Below, piece after piece: positions 9,044-16,599 of a stretch of DNA of 64,000 nucleotides (the first letter of the stretch is position 1; each line of letters opens with the position of its first letter). Source of the stretch: Actinocatenispora sera. GTDB lineage: Bacteria; Actinomycetota; Actinomycetes; Mycobacteriales; Micromonosporaceae. The notes under the pieces were generated by a model. That model saw only the letters and a program-made list of their open reading frames with translations, made no database searches and was not told where the DNA came from. Location: NCBI RefSeq assembly GCF_018324685.1, contig NZ_AP023354.1, forward strand, positions 2,604,001 through 2,668,000, in the 5' to 3' direction. Position numbers and translations under genes: made by a program.

Positions 9044-9532
9044 CTAGCAGACCGCGCCGTCCGTCGCCCCGGTGGCGTCGCCGGTGCGCAGCGCGTCGAC
9101 CGCGGCGAGGATGCCGGCCCGGTCGTACCCGCCGGTCGGCACCGTGGCGGCGCGCACGTACCGCACCGTGCCGGCCGCGTCCAGCAGTACCGTGCCGGAC
9201 TGCTGCATGGTGCCGAAGATCCGTCGGCCCAGGCCGACCCGCTGGTGCGGGCGGTCGCCGCGGCCCACCAGCACGGGGAAACCGACGTCGCGCCGGTCCC
9301 GCCAGGCCGCTGCCGTGGCGCGGTCCTCGGGTACCACCAGCAGGATGCGAACGCCGGCCAGCTGCGCCGCGTGGGTGGCCAGGTCCCGGACGTGCCGGTT
9401 GCACACCGGGCAGGTACTGGACCGCAGGAAGTACAGCAGGACGGGGCGACCGCGATGGTCCGACAGGCGCACGGGGTGACCGGTGGTGTCCTCGAACGTC
9501 AGGTCCGGAGCCGGCGATCCGATGGCGAGCAT
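9044..9532 (-). CDS. Peroxiredoxin/thioredoxin-fold protein (AhpC/TSA-like) with CPVC
   Basis: A 162-residue thioredoxin-fold protein. It opens with LAIGSPAPDLTFEDTTGHPV, the classic AhpC/TSA start, followed by LLYFLRSSTCPVCNRHVRDL with active-site cysteines C41 and C44. The CxxC pair suggests thiol peroxidase or disulfide reductase chemistry rather than a one-cysteine peroxiredoxin. No signal peptide, so it is cytoplasmic. ATG 9532 has AGGAAGG about 9 nt upstream. It heads a two-gene operon, and lies downstream of an ECF sigma gene on the same strand across a repeat-filled spacer, so it is a plausible target of that sigma factor. Confidence 0.86.
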   Translation of the reverse strand: MLAIGSPAPDLTFEDTTGHPVRLSDHRGRPVLLYFLRSSTCPVCNRHVRDLATHAAQLAGVRILLVVPEDRATAAAWRDRRDVGFPVLVGRGDRPHQRVGLGRRIFGTMQQSGTVLLDAAGTVRYVRAATVPTGGYDRAGILAAVDALRTGDATGATDGAVC

Positions 9533-9549
9533 GACGAGTTTCCTTCCTT

Positions 9550-9702
9550 CGATGGGTGTCCGCCGCGAAACGCGCGGCGGGCCTGGTGCGACGGGTTCCG
9601 CCGCGAAACGCGGGCGGCGGGCCCGGTGCGACGGGTTCCGCCGCGAAACGCGGGCGGCGGGCCCGGTGCGACGGGTTCCGCCGCGAAACGCGGTCGCCGC
9701 GG
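9550..9702. repeat. 40-bp hairpin-forming tandem repeats between sigma and peroxiredoxin genes
   Basis: About four copies of a 40-bp unit start at 9550 (39 bp, variant), 9589, 9629 and 9669 (partial); a degenerate copy is near 9725-9759. The copies at 9589 and 9629 are identical. Each holds CCGCCGCG-AAA-CGCG followed by GGCGG, which folds into a GC-rich hairpin with an AAA loop. The array lies in the 245-bp spacer between two minus-strand genes, just upstream of the ribosome site of the peroxiredoxin-like gene. Confidence 0.8.
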
Positions 9703-9777
9703 AGCACGGGAGGCGGAGCGCGGGACGACGAGGTCCGCGGCGAGACGCGGGCCTGGTACGGCGACGGACCGGTGCGG

Positions 9778-10341
9778 TCAGCCGCGCCCGGCGCCGAGGC
9801 CGGTGTCGCGCAGGTCCCGGCGCAACGCCGCACGCGCCCGGTGCAGCTGGGACTTCATCGCCGCGGTGCTCAGCCCGAGCGACTCGGCGACCGCGCCTCC
9901 CGGGTGGCCCAGCACGTCGCGCAGGATCAGTACCCGGCGTTGGGTGTCCGGCAGCGCCCGGATCGCCGCGGCGACCCGCTGGGCGTCGAGCCGGTCCAGC
10001 GCCTCCTCCTCGGCCGATCCGGCGGGCGCAGCGGGCCGGTCGGCGGCCTCGGCCGGGATCTCGCGGCGCCACGACCGGGCCCGGCGCAGGCACTCGTTCC
10101 GGACGATCCGGAACATCCACGACGTCAGGGCCGCGGTGGCGCGCAGGGTGCCGATCTTGCGGTACAGCACGATCAGTGCTTCCTGCGCCGCGTCCTCGGC
10201 GTCCTGGCTGGTGGCGCACAGGTGCGCGGCGAAGCGCCGGACGTGCGGGTGGGCGCCGTGCACCACCGCGGTGAGCGAGTCGAGGTCACCCGCCTGCGCG
10301 GCCTCGATCAGCTGCCTTGATGCCCATCCCGGTCCGGCCAA
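9778..10341 (-). CDS. ECF sigma factor (sigma-70 family)
   Basis: A 187-residue sigma factor with region 2 at residues about 20-90 (DAEDAAQEALIVLYRKIGTL, TSWMFRIVRNECLRRAR) and region 4 at about 120-175 (IRALPDTQRRVLILRDVLGH, then GLSTAAMKSQLHRARAALRRDL). Length is normal for the ECF type. The start is a TTG at 10341, supported by GGGAGGC a few nt upstream; there is no ATG or GTG that keeps region 2 intact. No anti-sigma gene is adjacent; the next gene on the strand is a peroxiredoxin-like protein. It is divergent from the ECF41 sigma gene. Confidence 0.88.
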   Translation of the reverse strand: MAGPGWASRQLIEAAQAGDLDSLTAVVHGAHPHVRRFAAHLCATSQDAEDAAQEALIVLYRKIGTLRATAALTSWMFRIVRNECLRRARSWRREIPAEAADRPAAPAGSAEEEALDRLDAQRVAAAIRALPDTQRRVLILRDVLGHPGGAVAESLGLSTAAMKSQLHRARAALRRDLRDTGLGAGRG

Positions 10342-10422
10342 CGCCGCCTCCCGTGCACCGTGCGGGCCACCCGGCGGCCCGCGTTCGATCCGTCCGGGAC
10401 AAGAGCGTCCGGCGGCGGGAAA

Positions 10423-10443
10423 GGATTCGCGTTCGGCGAATCC
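10423..10443. promoter_or_regulatory. Inverted repeat abutting ECF41 -35 element
   Basis: GGATTCGC and GCGAATCC form a perfect 8-bp dyad around GTTCG. Its right end touches the CGTTACC -35 element of the ECF41 sigma gene, so a bound protein could block or recruit polymerase. Confidence 0.4.
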
Positions 10444-10469
10444 GTTACCTTGGCCGGCCGGTACCCGTC
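10443..10469 (+). promoter_or_regulatory. ECF41-type promoter of the ECF41 sigma gene (autoregulation)
   Basis: CGTTACC (10443-10449), 16 nt, then CGTC (10466-10469). The published ECF41 promoter is TGTCACA-N16-CGTC; spacing and -10 are identical and the -35 matches at 4 of 7 positions. The same local variant (CGTTACA-N16-CGTC) precedes the carboxymuconolactone decarboxylase-like gene. Confidence 0.7.
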
Positions 10470-10505
10470 ATGGTCATGACGGAACGTGTGCAGGAAGGTA
10501 GCACC

Positions 10506-11402
10506 ATGACGGGAACGGGGCCGGAGACGCTCGCGGCGGCGTTCGAGCGGCAGCGCGAGCGGCTGGTCGCGGTGGCGTACCGGATGCTCGGGTCGCGGGC
10601 CGACGCGGAGGACGCGGTGCAGGAGGCGTGGCTGCGGCTCAACCGGCAGGACGCCGACCGGATCGACAACCTGGCCGGCTGGCTGACCACCGTGGTCGGC
10701 CGGATCTGCATCGACCTGCTGCGCGCCCGCACCGCGCACCCCGAGGTGTCGTACGAGCAGCGGCTGTCCGAGTTCGTGGTGACCGAGGACGACGACGAGC
10801 AGCCACCGGACGAGGCGGTACTGGCCGAGTCGGTCGGGTTGGCGCTGCTGGTGGTGCTGGACACGCTCGGCCCGGCCGAGCGGCTGGCGTTCGTGCTGCA
10901 CGACATGTTCGCGATGCCGTTCGACGACATCGGCCGGATCCTCGACCGGTCCGCGGACGCGGCGAAGATGCTGGCCAGCCGGGCCCGCCGCAAGGTGCAG
11001 GGCACGCCGCGACCGGCCGATGACCGGCAGCGGCAGCGGGAGGTGGTGGACGCGTTCCTGGCGGCCTCCCGGTCCGGCGACTTCGAGGGGCTGCTGCGGG
11101 TACTCGACCCGGACGTGCGGTGGACCGTGCACACCGCCCGCGGTGCGGTGGTGCGGCACGGTGCGGTCGAGGTCGCCGAGCGCGCCCGGCTCGGTGCCAC
11201 GACCGCGCTGGACGCCCGCCGTGCGCTGGTCAACGGCGAGCCCGGGATCGTGGTGCACAGCCGGGACGGCCGGGTGGTCGGCGTGATGGCCTGCACGGTC
11301 GCCGGCGGGAGGATCGTCGAGATCCTCTCCGTCAGCGACCCGGTGCAGCTTGCCGCGGTCGAGCTTCCCGGCCGCCGGGGCCCCGGCCGGCACGACGGGT
11401 GA
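10506..11402 (+). CDS. ECF41-type sigma factor with fused SnoaL-like C-terminal domain
   Basis: A 298-residue sigma factor. Region 2 is at about 10-75 (VAYRMLGSRADAEDAVQEAWLR), region 4 at about 115-165 (LGPAERLAFVLHDMFAMPF, ADAAKMLASRARRKV). Residues about 178-290 form a SnoaL/NTF2-like domain (VVDAFLAASRSGDFEGLLRVLDPDVRW), which in ECF41 factors tunes activity in place of a separate anti-sigma. ATG 10506 has a GGAAGG site and lies correctly about 37 nt after the -10 element; the earlier ATG at 10470 overlaps the promoter. The usual ECF41 partner gene is found at 12730. Confidence 0.92.
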   Translation: MTGTGPETLAAAFERQRERLVAVAYRMLGSRADAEDAVQEAWLRLNRQDADRIDNLAGWLTTVVGRICIDLLRARTAHPEVSYEQRLSEFVVTEDDDEQPPDEAVLAESVGLALLVVLDTLGPAERLAFVLHDMFAMPFDDIGRILDRSADAAKMLASRARRKVQGTPRPADDRQRQREVVDAFLAASRSGDFEGLLRVLDPDVRWTVHTARGAVVRHGAVEVAERARLGATTALDARRALVNGEPGIVVHSRDGRVVGVMACTVAGGRIVEILSVSDPVQLAAVELPGRRGPGRHDG

Positions 11403-11471
11403 CGATCGGCGGGCGCCGCCCGCGGGATCGTCCCGGCCGTGCCGGCCGGTGGCCGGAGGCGGATCGGACGA

Positions 11472-12494
11472 TCAGGGGGCGGTGAACCCGTTGAAGTAGT
11501 GCACGCCGTCATGGGCGGTGTCGCTCGACGAGTTCTTGCGATTCGTGCTGAACCAGAGGTGGCTGCCGGCACCGATTCCGACGCTCTCGATCTCGAACAG
11601 GGTCGGGTACGCGCTGGAGGTGATCCGGAAGGACAGATCGTCGGCCGAGTAGATGGTGCCGGAGGCGGTGGAGATGTTCCGGTACACCAGCACGATGCTG
11701 ACGTTCTCGTAGGTCATCGGAAAGTACACGGTGTTGCTGTCGTAGCCGAACCCCTGGTTGACGTACGAGCTGATGTTGTCGATGGTCTTGCCGTTCACCT
11801 TCGCGTGCACGACGTCCAGGCTGAACGCGGAGCTGAGCGCGATGGTCCCGCTGGTCGCGCTGCGCGGCAGGGTGCCGCGGTAGAAGGTCCGGCCGCTCTT
11901 GAACAGGAAGTTGATGGTGCTCGCGGTCTTGCTGGTGATCTTCACGCCGGACATGGACTTGTTCGCACCGTCGTACTGGAGGGTGTAGCTGCCGACCTTG
12001 TAGAAGGTGGTGCTGACGTACTTGAGCTTCACCACGCTGGTGCTGCCGGCCTTCATCGTCACGACGAACATGTAGTAGTTGCCGTCGGTCGAGCTGAGCA
12101 CGACGTCGTTGGCGTGACCGAGATAGGTCGCGTAGGTGGTGCCGTTGTCTCCGTTCTTCATCAGGGTGGTCGTGCCGTCGCTCATCCTGGTGCGGTAGAT
12201 GACGGCCTTGTTCTCGTCGCCGTTGATCTTCACCGAGTAGGTGTAGCTGGACCCGACGGCGAACCCTTCGGCCGCGTAGCAGCTGTTCGCGTTCCCGAGC
12301 GTCGCCATGGTCGTGTAGGTGTTGAAGTAGCCCGTGCTGGCCGCGGGGCGCACCACCGAGGCGGTGCGGGCGGTCGTCGTGCCGGGGCCGGCCTTGGTGC
12401 CCTCGGCCGAGGCGTGCTGGGTGCTGGCGGCGCCGATGGCGACGAGCGCCACGGCTGCCATGACTGTGCCGGCGGTACGTCTGAGCATTCTCAT
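11472..12494 (-). CDS. Secreted protein of unknown function, possibly beta-propeller
   Basis: A 340-residue protein with a clear Sec signal peptide (RMLRRTAGTVMAAVALVAIG, probable cleavage after ASA at residue 30). The mature part is rich in Ser, Thr, Tyr, Asn and beta-strand patterns, unlike its Ala/Arg-rich neighbours, and the DNA is visibly less GC-rich. A GHANDVVLSSTDGNYYMFVV segment and the end FEIESVGIGAGSHLWFST faintly recall helveticin-J-like or other propeller proteins; I would not claim the function. ATG 12494 has GGAGGA at good spacing. It sits between the ECF41 sigma gene and its target, in the opposite direction. Confidence 0.8.
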   Translation of the reverse strand: MRMLRRTAGTVMAAVALVAIGAASTQHASAEGTKAGPGTTTARTASVVRPAASTGYFNTYTTMATLGNANSCYAAEGFAVGSSYTYSVKINGDENKAVIYRTRMSDGTTTLMKNGDNGTTYATYLGHANDVVLSSTDGNYYMFVVTMKAGSTSVVKLKYVSTTFYKVGSYTLQYDGANKSMSGVKITSKTASTINFLFKSGRTFYRGTLPRSATSGTIALSSAFSLDVVHAKVNGKTIDNISSYVNQGFGYDSNTVYFPMTYENVSIVLVYRNISTASGTIYSADDLSFRITSSAYPTLFEIESVGIGAGSHLWFSTNRKNSSSDTAHDGVHYFNGFTAP

Positions 12495-12510
12495 CCGTGA
12501 ATCCTCCGAT

Positions 12511-12526
12511 CTATCAGCTTTGATAG
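12511..12526. promoter_or_regulatory. Inverted repeat in leader of secreted-protein gene
   Basis: CTATCA and TGATAG form a perfect 6-bp dyad with a 4-nt spacer, between the ribosome site of the secreted-protein gene and an upstream TTGTCA hexamer (minus strand). It could be an operator. Confidence 0.35.
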
Positions 12527-12667
12527 TGACAATACCGTTTTTCGATGCGAAGAACGACCCTTCACCACCACGGATGGTCGTTCCGGAGCTTCGGGTCGAT
12601 TTCGCCGCCGGCTGATCTCGGCCGCCGACGGCCGGCGTACCGGCGCCGGCGCCTGGCGGACCGGGAG

Positions 12668-12694
12668 CGTTACATCTCGGGGCGCTGCTTCGTC
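12668..12694 (+). promoter_or_regulatory. ECF41-type promoter of carboxymuconolactone decarboxylase-like gene
   Basis: CGTTACA (12668-12674), 16 nt, then CGTC (12691-12694). Six of seven -35 bases, the spacer length and the whole -10 agree with the element before the ECF41 sigma gene, so both are likely read by that sigma factor. The start codon follows 35 nt after the -10. Confidence 0.72.
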
Positions 12695-12729
12695 GGGTAG
12701 GTGAAGCACATCGACACGAGGAGATCACC

Positions 12730-13200
12730 ATGCAGGCTCGGCTCGACATGATGGCCACCGAACTCGGCCCGAAGCTCGTCAAGCACCTGGTCGCGTCGCA
12801 CCGCGCCATCGCCGCTTCCGGCGTACCGGAGGCGACGCTGAACCTGGTCGACATCCGGGCCAGCCAGCTCAACGGCTGCGCACCCTGCCTGGACATGCAC
12901 ACCAAGGAGGCGATTGCGGCGGGCGAGACCTCCGTACGGCTCAACCTGGTCGCCTGCTGGCGCGAGGCGAGCGTGTTCACCGAGCCGGAGCGGGCCGCGC
13001 TGGAGCTTGCCGAGCAGGGCACCCGGCTGGCCGACAGCACCGGCGTCGACGAGGACGTGTGGCGCAACGCGGCCAAGCACTACGACGACGAGCAGCTGAC
13101 GGGGCTGGTCGCGCAGATCGCGCTGATCAACACGTTCAACCGGCTCAACGTCATCACCCGCCAGGTCGGCGGCAGCTACCAGGCCGGCCAGCTCGGCTGA
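12730..13200 (+). CDS. Carboxymuconolactone decarboxylase-like (AhpD-type) protein
   Basis: A 156-residue helical protein of the CMD/AhpD fold. The redox motif NGCAPCLDMH holds C50, C53 and H57, as in AhpD alkylhydroperoxidases; EGNR-like helices follow. Such proteins are the standard genetic partners of ECF41 sigma factors and probably act on peroxides or related stress. ATG 12730 has a GAGGAG site. The 3' end overlaps the convergent MFS gene by 25 bp. Confidence 0.9.
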   Translation: MQARLDMMATELGPKLVKHLVASHRAIAASGVPEATLNLVDIRASQLNGCAPCLDMHTKEAIAAGETSVRLNLVACWREASVFTEPERAALELAEQGTRLADSTGVDEDVWRNAAKHYDDEQLTGLVAQIALINTFNRLNVITRQVGGSYQAGQLG

Positions 13201-14618
13201 ACCGTACCTGGGGGCCGCGGCAGTGCCGTCCCCCAGGTACGCCCGTCATCGCCCCCGGCGCCAACCCGGGCGGGCGATGCGGCCGGCCGGGCCACCGCGG
13301 TCAGCAGTAGCGTCAGCGCGGTCGCGGCGGCGCCGATGCCCACGCAGGTCACGAAGCCGCCGGTGAGGTCGGTCCCGGCACCGAGCAACGGACCGAACGT
13401 CGCGACGCCGATCGCGGCGCCCACCTGCCGGGACGTGTTGAAGGCCGCGGACGCCGCGCCGTGCAGGTCGGGCGCCACCGCGGCGATCGACTGCGAGGTC
13501 ATCGTGGGCACCAGCAGCCCGGCGAAGAACCCGGCAGGGACCAGCGCGACCGCGAGCGACCAGAGCCCGCCGGCGGTACTCGCCCAGGCCACCGCCAGCA
13601 GCGTCGCGGTCAGCGCGACCTGACCGAGGACGAGGACGCCGCGGCGGCCCAGGCGCTGCGCGAGCGGCGCGGCGCACAGGCTGCCGATCGAGATGAGGCC
13701 GGTGAGCGGCAGGAACAGCAGCCCGGCCCGCAGCGGGTCGAGCCCGCGGCCCTGCTGCAGCAGCAGGGTCAGCGCGAACAGCAGCCCGTAGAAGGTGAAG
13801 TTGAACAGGGCGCCCTGCCCGGCGCTGCTGGCGAAGCCGCGATCGGCGTACACACCGGGCGGCAGCAGCGGCGCGCGGACGGTCCGCTCGGCGCGGACGA
13901 AGCCGACCAGCCCGGCCAGTGCCAGTACCACCGCGGCGACGACCGCCGGGTTCGACCAGCCCCGGGTCGGCGCCTCGATGAACGCGAACACCAGCCCGCC
14001 GATCAGTACGATGGCCGCGAGCATTCCGGCGGTGTCGAAGCGCCGCCGGCCCCGCGGTACGGCGGGCATCGTGCGCAGGCTCCAGAGCACGGCCGGGACG
14101 GCGATGACCACGTTGACCGCGAACACCGCGCGCCAGCCGGCCGCCGCGACCAGGAGGCCGCCGAGCAGCGGTCCGGCCGCCATACCGACGCCACCGGCGG
14201 CGGTCCAGGCGCCGACGAGCCGGTGCCGGGTCCGCTCGTCCGGGGCGGACGCCGTCGCCAGCACCAGCGCGCTGGGCAGCAGCAGCGCGGCGCCGGCGCC
14301 CTGGGCCAGCCGGGCCACGTCCAGCGCGGACATCGAGCCGGCGGCGGCGCAGATCGCGGAGGCCGCGCCGAAGACCAGCAGCCCGGCGACGAACGTGCGC
14401 TTGGCCCCGAGTACGTCGGTGACCGCGCCGGCGGCGAGCATCGTCGCGGCGAACGACAGCGTGTACGCGTTGACCGCCCATTCCAGTTCGCTGCGGGAGG
14501 CGTGCAGGTGCGCGGCGAGTTGTGGCAGGGCGACGGTCACGATCGTCCCGTCCACGAAGACCATGAACGCCGCGACCAGCGCGAGCAGCACGACACCGCG
14601 TCGATGTTCGAATTTCAT
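13176..14618 (-). CDS. MFS multidrug efflux transporter (DHA2-like)
   Basis: A 480-residue polytopic protein with about 14 hydrophobic segments. Family features: FVDGTIVTVALPQLAAHL in helix 1, ELEWAVNAYTLSFAATMLAAG in helix 2, then TDVLGAKRTFVAGLLVF (motif A) and RLAQGAGAALLLPSALVL. This is the EmrB/QacA type of drug-proton antiporter. ATG 14618 lies 18 bp from an inverted repeat (14637-14656) that may be a repressor site. The last about 20 residues are read through the terminator hairpin of the convergent gene, so the C-terminus may be recently extended. A SnoaL-like gene is 62 bp upstream on the same strand. Confidence 0.92.
   Translation of the reverse strand: MKFEHRRGVVLLALVAAFMVFVDGTIVTVALPQLAAHLHASRSELEWAVNAYTLSFAATMLAAGAVTDVLGAKRTFVAGLLVFGAASAICAAAGSMSALDVARLAQGAGAALLLPSALVLATASAPDERTRHRLVGAWTAAGGVGMAAGPLLGGLLVAAAGWRAVFAVNVVIAVPAVLWSLRTMPAVPRGRRRFDTAGMLAAIVLIGGLVFAFIEAPTRGWSNPAVVAAVVLALAGLVGFVRAERTVRAPLLPPGVYADRGFASSAGQGALFNFTFYGLLFALTLLLQQGRGLDPLRAGLLFLPLTGLISIGSLCAAPLAQRLGRRGVLVLGQVALTATLLAVAWASTAGGLWSLAVALVPAGFFAGLLVPTMTSQSIAAVAPDLHGAASAAFNTSRQVGAAIGVATFGPLLGAGTDLTGGFVTCVGIGAAATALTLLLTAVARPAASPARVGAGGDDGRTWGTALPRPPGTVQPSWPAW
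13204..13240. terminator. Terminator hairpin after carboxymuconolactone decarboxylase-like gene
   Basis: GTACCTGGGGG and CCCCCAGGTAC form a perfect 11-bp stem with a 15-nt loop, 3 nt after the stop at 13200. It lies inside the 3' end of the MFS gene on the other strand. No T-run follows, as is common in actinomycetes. Confidence 0.7.
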
Positions 14619-14636
14619 GGAACTAATCTAGGGCAA

Positions 14637-14656
14637 GGTTCGATAAAACTCGAACC
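14637..14656. promoter_or_regulatory. Inverted repeat upstream of MFS gene
   Basis: GGTTCGA and TCGAACC form a perfect 7-bp dyad with 6 nt between. It lies 18 bp before the MFS start codon, in an unusually AT-rich stretch, so it is a likely repressor site over the promoter. Confidence 0.5.
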
Positions 14657-14680
14657 AAATGCGGCGCGGCGCGCTCGGGC

Positions 14681-15031
14681 TCAGGCGGGGTGGGCGATGC
14701 GGGGATGGTCGATGGCCCAGAGCCAGCTGCCATCGGGTTGGCGCCGGGCGACCTCGGCGGTCACCGAACCGTCGGCCAGTACGGTCGAGGTCAGCGCGAG
14801 GTCGTCGCGCAGCAGCGTGGGCGCCGGGCGGCCCGGCTCGAACCGGGGCCGGTCGGCGAGCAGGTCGGCGTAGACGCGGCGAATCGCGTCCCGGCCCACG
14901 GTCGTCGCGCCGGCCGGGAAGGCCAGTACCGCGTCCGGTTCGTACAGGGCGGCCAGGCCGTCCGCGTCGCCGGCGTTGGCGCGCTGCAGAAACAGCCGGC
15001 CCAGCTCGTCCGGCGTGGTTGCCCCCGGCAC
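14681..15031 (-). CDS. SnoaL/NTF2-like protein
   Basis: A 116-residue protein of the NTF2/SnoaL fold ([50 protein letters not shown]). Such small cone-shaped domains bind ligands or catalyse isomerisation or lactonisation; nothing fixes the substrate. I chose GTG 15031 because it sits 5 nt after GGAGGTGA, an excellent ribosome site. A longer form from ATG 15064 would overlap the divergent VOC start and have no ribosome site. It is likely cotranscribed with the MFS gene. Confidence 0.8.
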   Translation of the reverse strand: MPGATTPDELGRLFLQRANAGDADGLAALYEPDAVLAFPAGATTVGRDAIRRVYADLLADRPRFEPGRPAPTLLRDDLALTSTVLADGSVTAEVARRQPDGSWLWAIDHPRIAHPA

Positions 15032-15062
15032 GGCGGTCACCTCCTGCTGCGATGATCGGGTC

Positions 15063-15488
15063 ATGTCAGCATCGCACCGGCCCGGGTTCCACCTGGCCAT
15101 CCCGGTCGACGACCTCGCCGCGGCCCGCCGCTTCTACGGCGAGGTGCTCGGCCCGCAGGGCCGCGACAGCGACCACTGGATCGACTGGGACCTGCACGGC
15201 CACCAGCTCGTCACTCACCTGGTACCGGGCGCGACCGGTCCGGCCGGGCGCAGCGAGGTGGACGAGCACCGGGTGCCGGTGCCGCACTTCGGACTGATCC
15301 TGCCGGCCGACGAGTTCCACCGGTTGGCGCAGCGGCTGCGGGACGCCCAGGTCGAGTTCGTCATCGAGCCGTACCTGCGGTTTCCCGGTCAGCCGGGGGA
15401 GCAGTGGACGATGTTCCTGCACGACCCGGCCGGCAACGCGCTGGAGTTCAAGTCGTTCGCCGACGAGTCGCAGATCTTTGCCCGCTGA
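15063..15488 (+). CDS. VOC family protein (glyoxalase fold)
   Basis: A 141-residue single VOC domain. It starts [20 protein letters not shown] with a metal-ligand-type H, and ends [20 protein letters not shown], the standard VOC closing motif with E. Conserved H in PHFGLIL supplies another ligand. Enzymes of this type include lyases and dioxygenases. The ATG at 15063 has only a weak GATCGGG site, and the promoter must lie over the start of the divergent SnoaL-like gene. Confidence 0.85.
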   Translation: MSASHRPGFHLAIPVDDLAAARRFYGEVLGPQGRDSDHWIDWDLHGHQLVTHLVPGATGPAGRSEVDEHRVPVPHFGLILPADEFHRLAQRLRDAQVEFVIEPYLRFPGQPGEQWTMFLHDPAGNALEFKSFADESQIFAR

Positions 15489-15561
15489 CAGGTGGCGCAC
15501 AGCCGTCCGTTCGTGACCTGGGAGAGACCGGGGCCACCTCGGCGGCTGCAAGAATCATCGG

Positions 15562-16434
15562 ATGACCGAATCTTGGCGGCTGCCCGACGGCCGGATTCTC
15601 GACGTGGACGTCAGCGGCCCGGCCGGCGGTACCCCGCTGGTCTTCCACCACGGCACCCCTGGCTCGGTGCTGCCGATCCGGGCACTCGCCCGCGCCGTGC
15701 ACGACCGGGGACTGCGGCTCGTCACGTACTCCCGCGCCGGATACGGCGGGTCGACCCGGCGGCCCGGGCGCACCGTCGCCGATGTCGCCGGTGACGTCGA
15801 GGCCATCCTGGACCACCTGGGCGCCGAACGGTGCGTGACGGCCGGCTGGTCCGGCGGCGGTCCGCACGCGCTCGCCACCGGCGCGCTGCTGCCCGGCCGC
15901 GTTGCCGGGGTGCTGAGCATCGCGTCGGTCGCGCCGTACGACGCGGAGGGGCTGGACTTCGACGCCGGGGCCGGCGAGCAGAACATCGAGGAGAACGCGG
16001 CCGCACTGCGCGGCGAGGCAGTGCTGCGGCCGTACCTGGAGCGCGAGGCCGCCGGGCTCGCCGACGCCGACGTGGCCGGGCTGATCGCCGGGATGTCCAC
16101 GCTGCTGCCGGCGGTGGACCGCGCCGTGCTCACCGACGAGTACGGCGAGGACATGACCGCCGGATTCCACGAGGCGCTGCGCACCGGCATCGACGGCTGG
16201 CTGGACGACGACCTGGCGTTCGTCACCCCGTGGGGCTTCGCGCTGGACTCGATCTCGGTACCGGTGTCGGTGTGGCAGGGCAGCGAGGATCTGATGGTGC
16301 CGTACGCGCACGGCGAGTGGCTCGCGGCGCACGTCCCAGGCGTCCGCGCGCATCTCGTGTCCGGCGAGGGGCACCTGTCGATCGGCCTGGGCGCCACCGA
16401 CGCGATGCTCGACGAGCTGACCGCCATGCTCTGA
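15562..16434 (+). CDS. Alpha/beta hydrolase
   Basis: A 290-residue alpha/beta-hydrolase. An oxyanion region HHGTPGS is near residue 31, the nucleophile elbow GWSGGG holds S97, the acid is in GSEDLMVP near residue 238, and the histidine in GEGHLSI near residue 272. A cap region spans about 130-225. It belongs to the proline-iminopeptidase/carboxylesterase-like group; the substrate is unknown. The gene starts 73 nt after the VOC stop and may share a transcript. Confidence 0.88.
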   Translation: MTESWRLPDGRILDVDVSGPAGGTPLVFHHGTPGSVLPIRALARAVHDRGLRLVTYSRAGYGGSTRRPGRTVADVAGDVEAILDHLGAERCVTAGWSGGGPHALATGALLPGRVAGVLSIASVAPYDAEGLDFDAGAGEQNIEENAAALRGEAVLRPYLEREAAGLADADVAGLIAGMSTLLPAVDRAVLTDEYGEDMTAGFHEALRTGIDGWLDDDLAFVTPWGFALDSISVPVSVWQGSEDLMVPYAHGEWLAAHVPGVRAHLVSGEGHLSIGLGATDAMLDELTAML

Positions 16435-16456
16435 GGTTCGGCGACAACGGAACCTC
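16433..16456. terminator. Hairpin terminator between hydrolase and HelD genes
   Basis: GAGGTTC and GAACCTC form a 7-bp stem with a 10-nt loop, starting at the hydrolase stop codon. The rest of the 164-bp convergent spacer up to 16599 is GC-rich with no further feature that I can see. Confidence 0.55.
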
Positions 16457-16599
16457 GACGCCGGGTCGGTCGCGCGCCGGCCGGTCCACCCCCCGGCGGT
16501 CGCGCCCGGGCGGGCCGACCGTCGGCCGGACCGCCCGGGCGCGCCGGGGTGGGCCGCAGGGCTACCGGCAGCGGCGTACCTCCGCGGCAACGGTCGCGG

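Noticed and set aside
9550-9702. CRISPR-like array
   Set aside because: The units are directly abutting 40-bp tandem copies with no variable spacers, and no cas gene is in the window.
15032-15064. Longer SnoaL-like protein from ATG 15064, giving leaderless overlapping divergent starts
   Set aside because: GTG 15031 has an excellent GGAGGTGA ribosome site, while the ATG has none.
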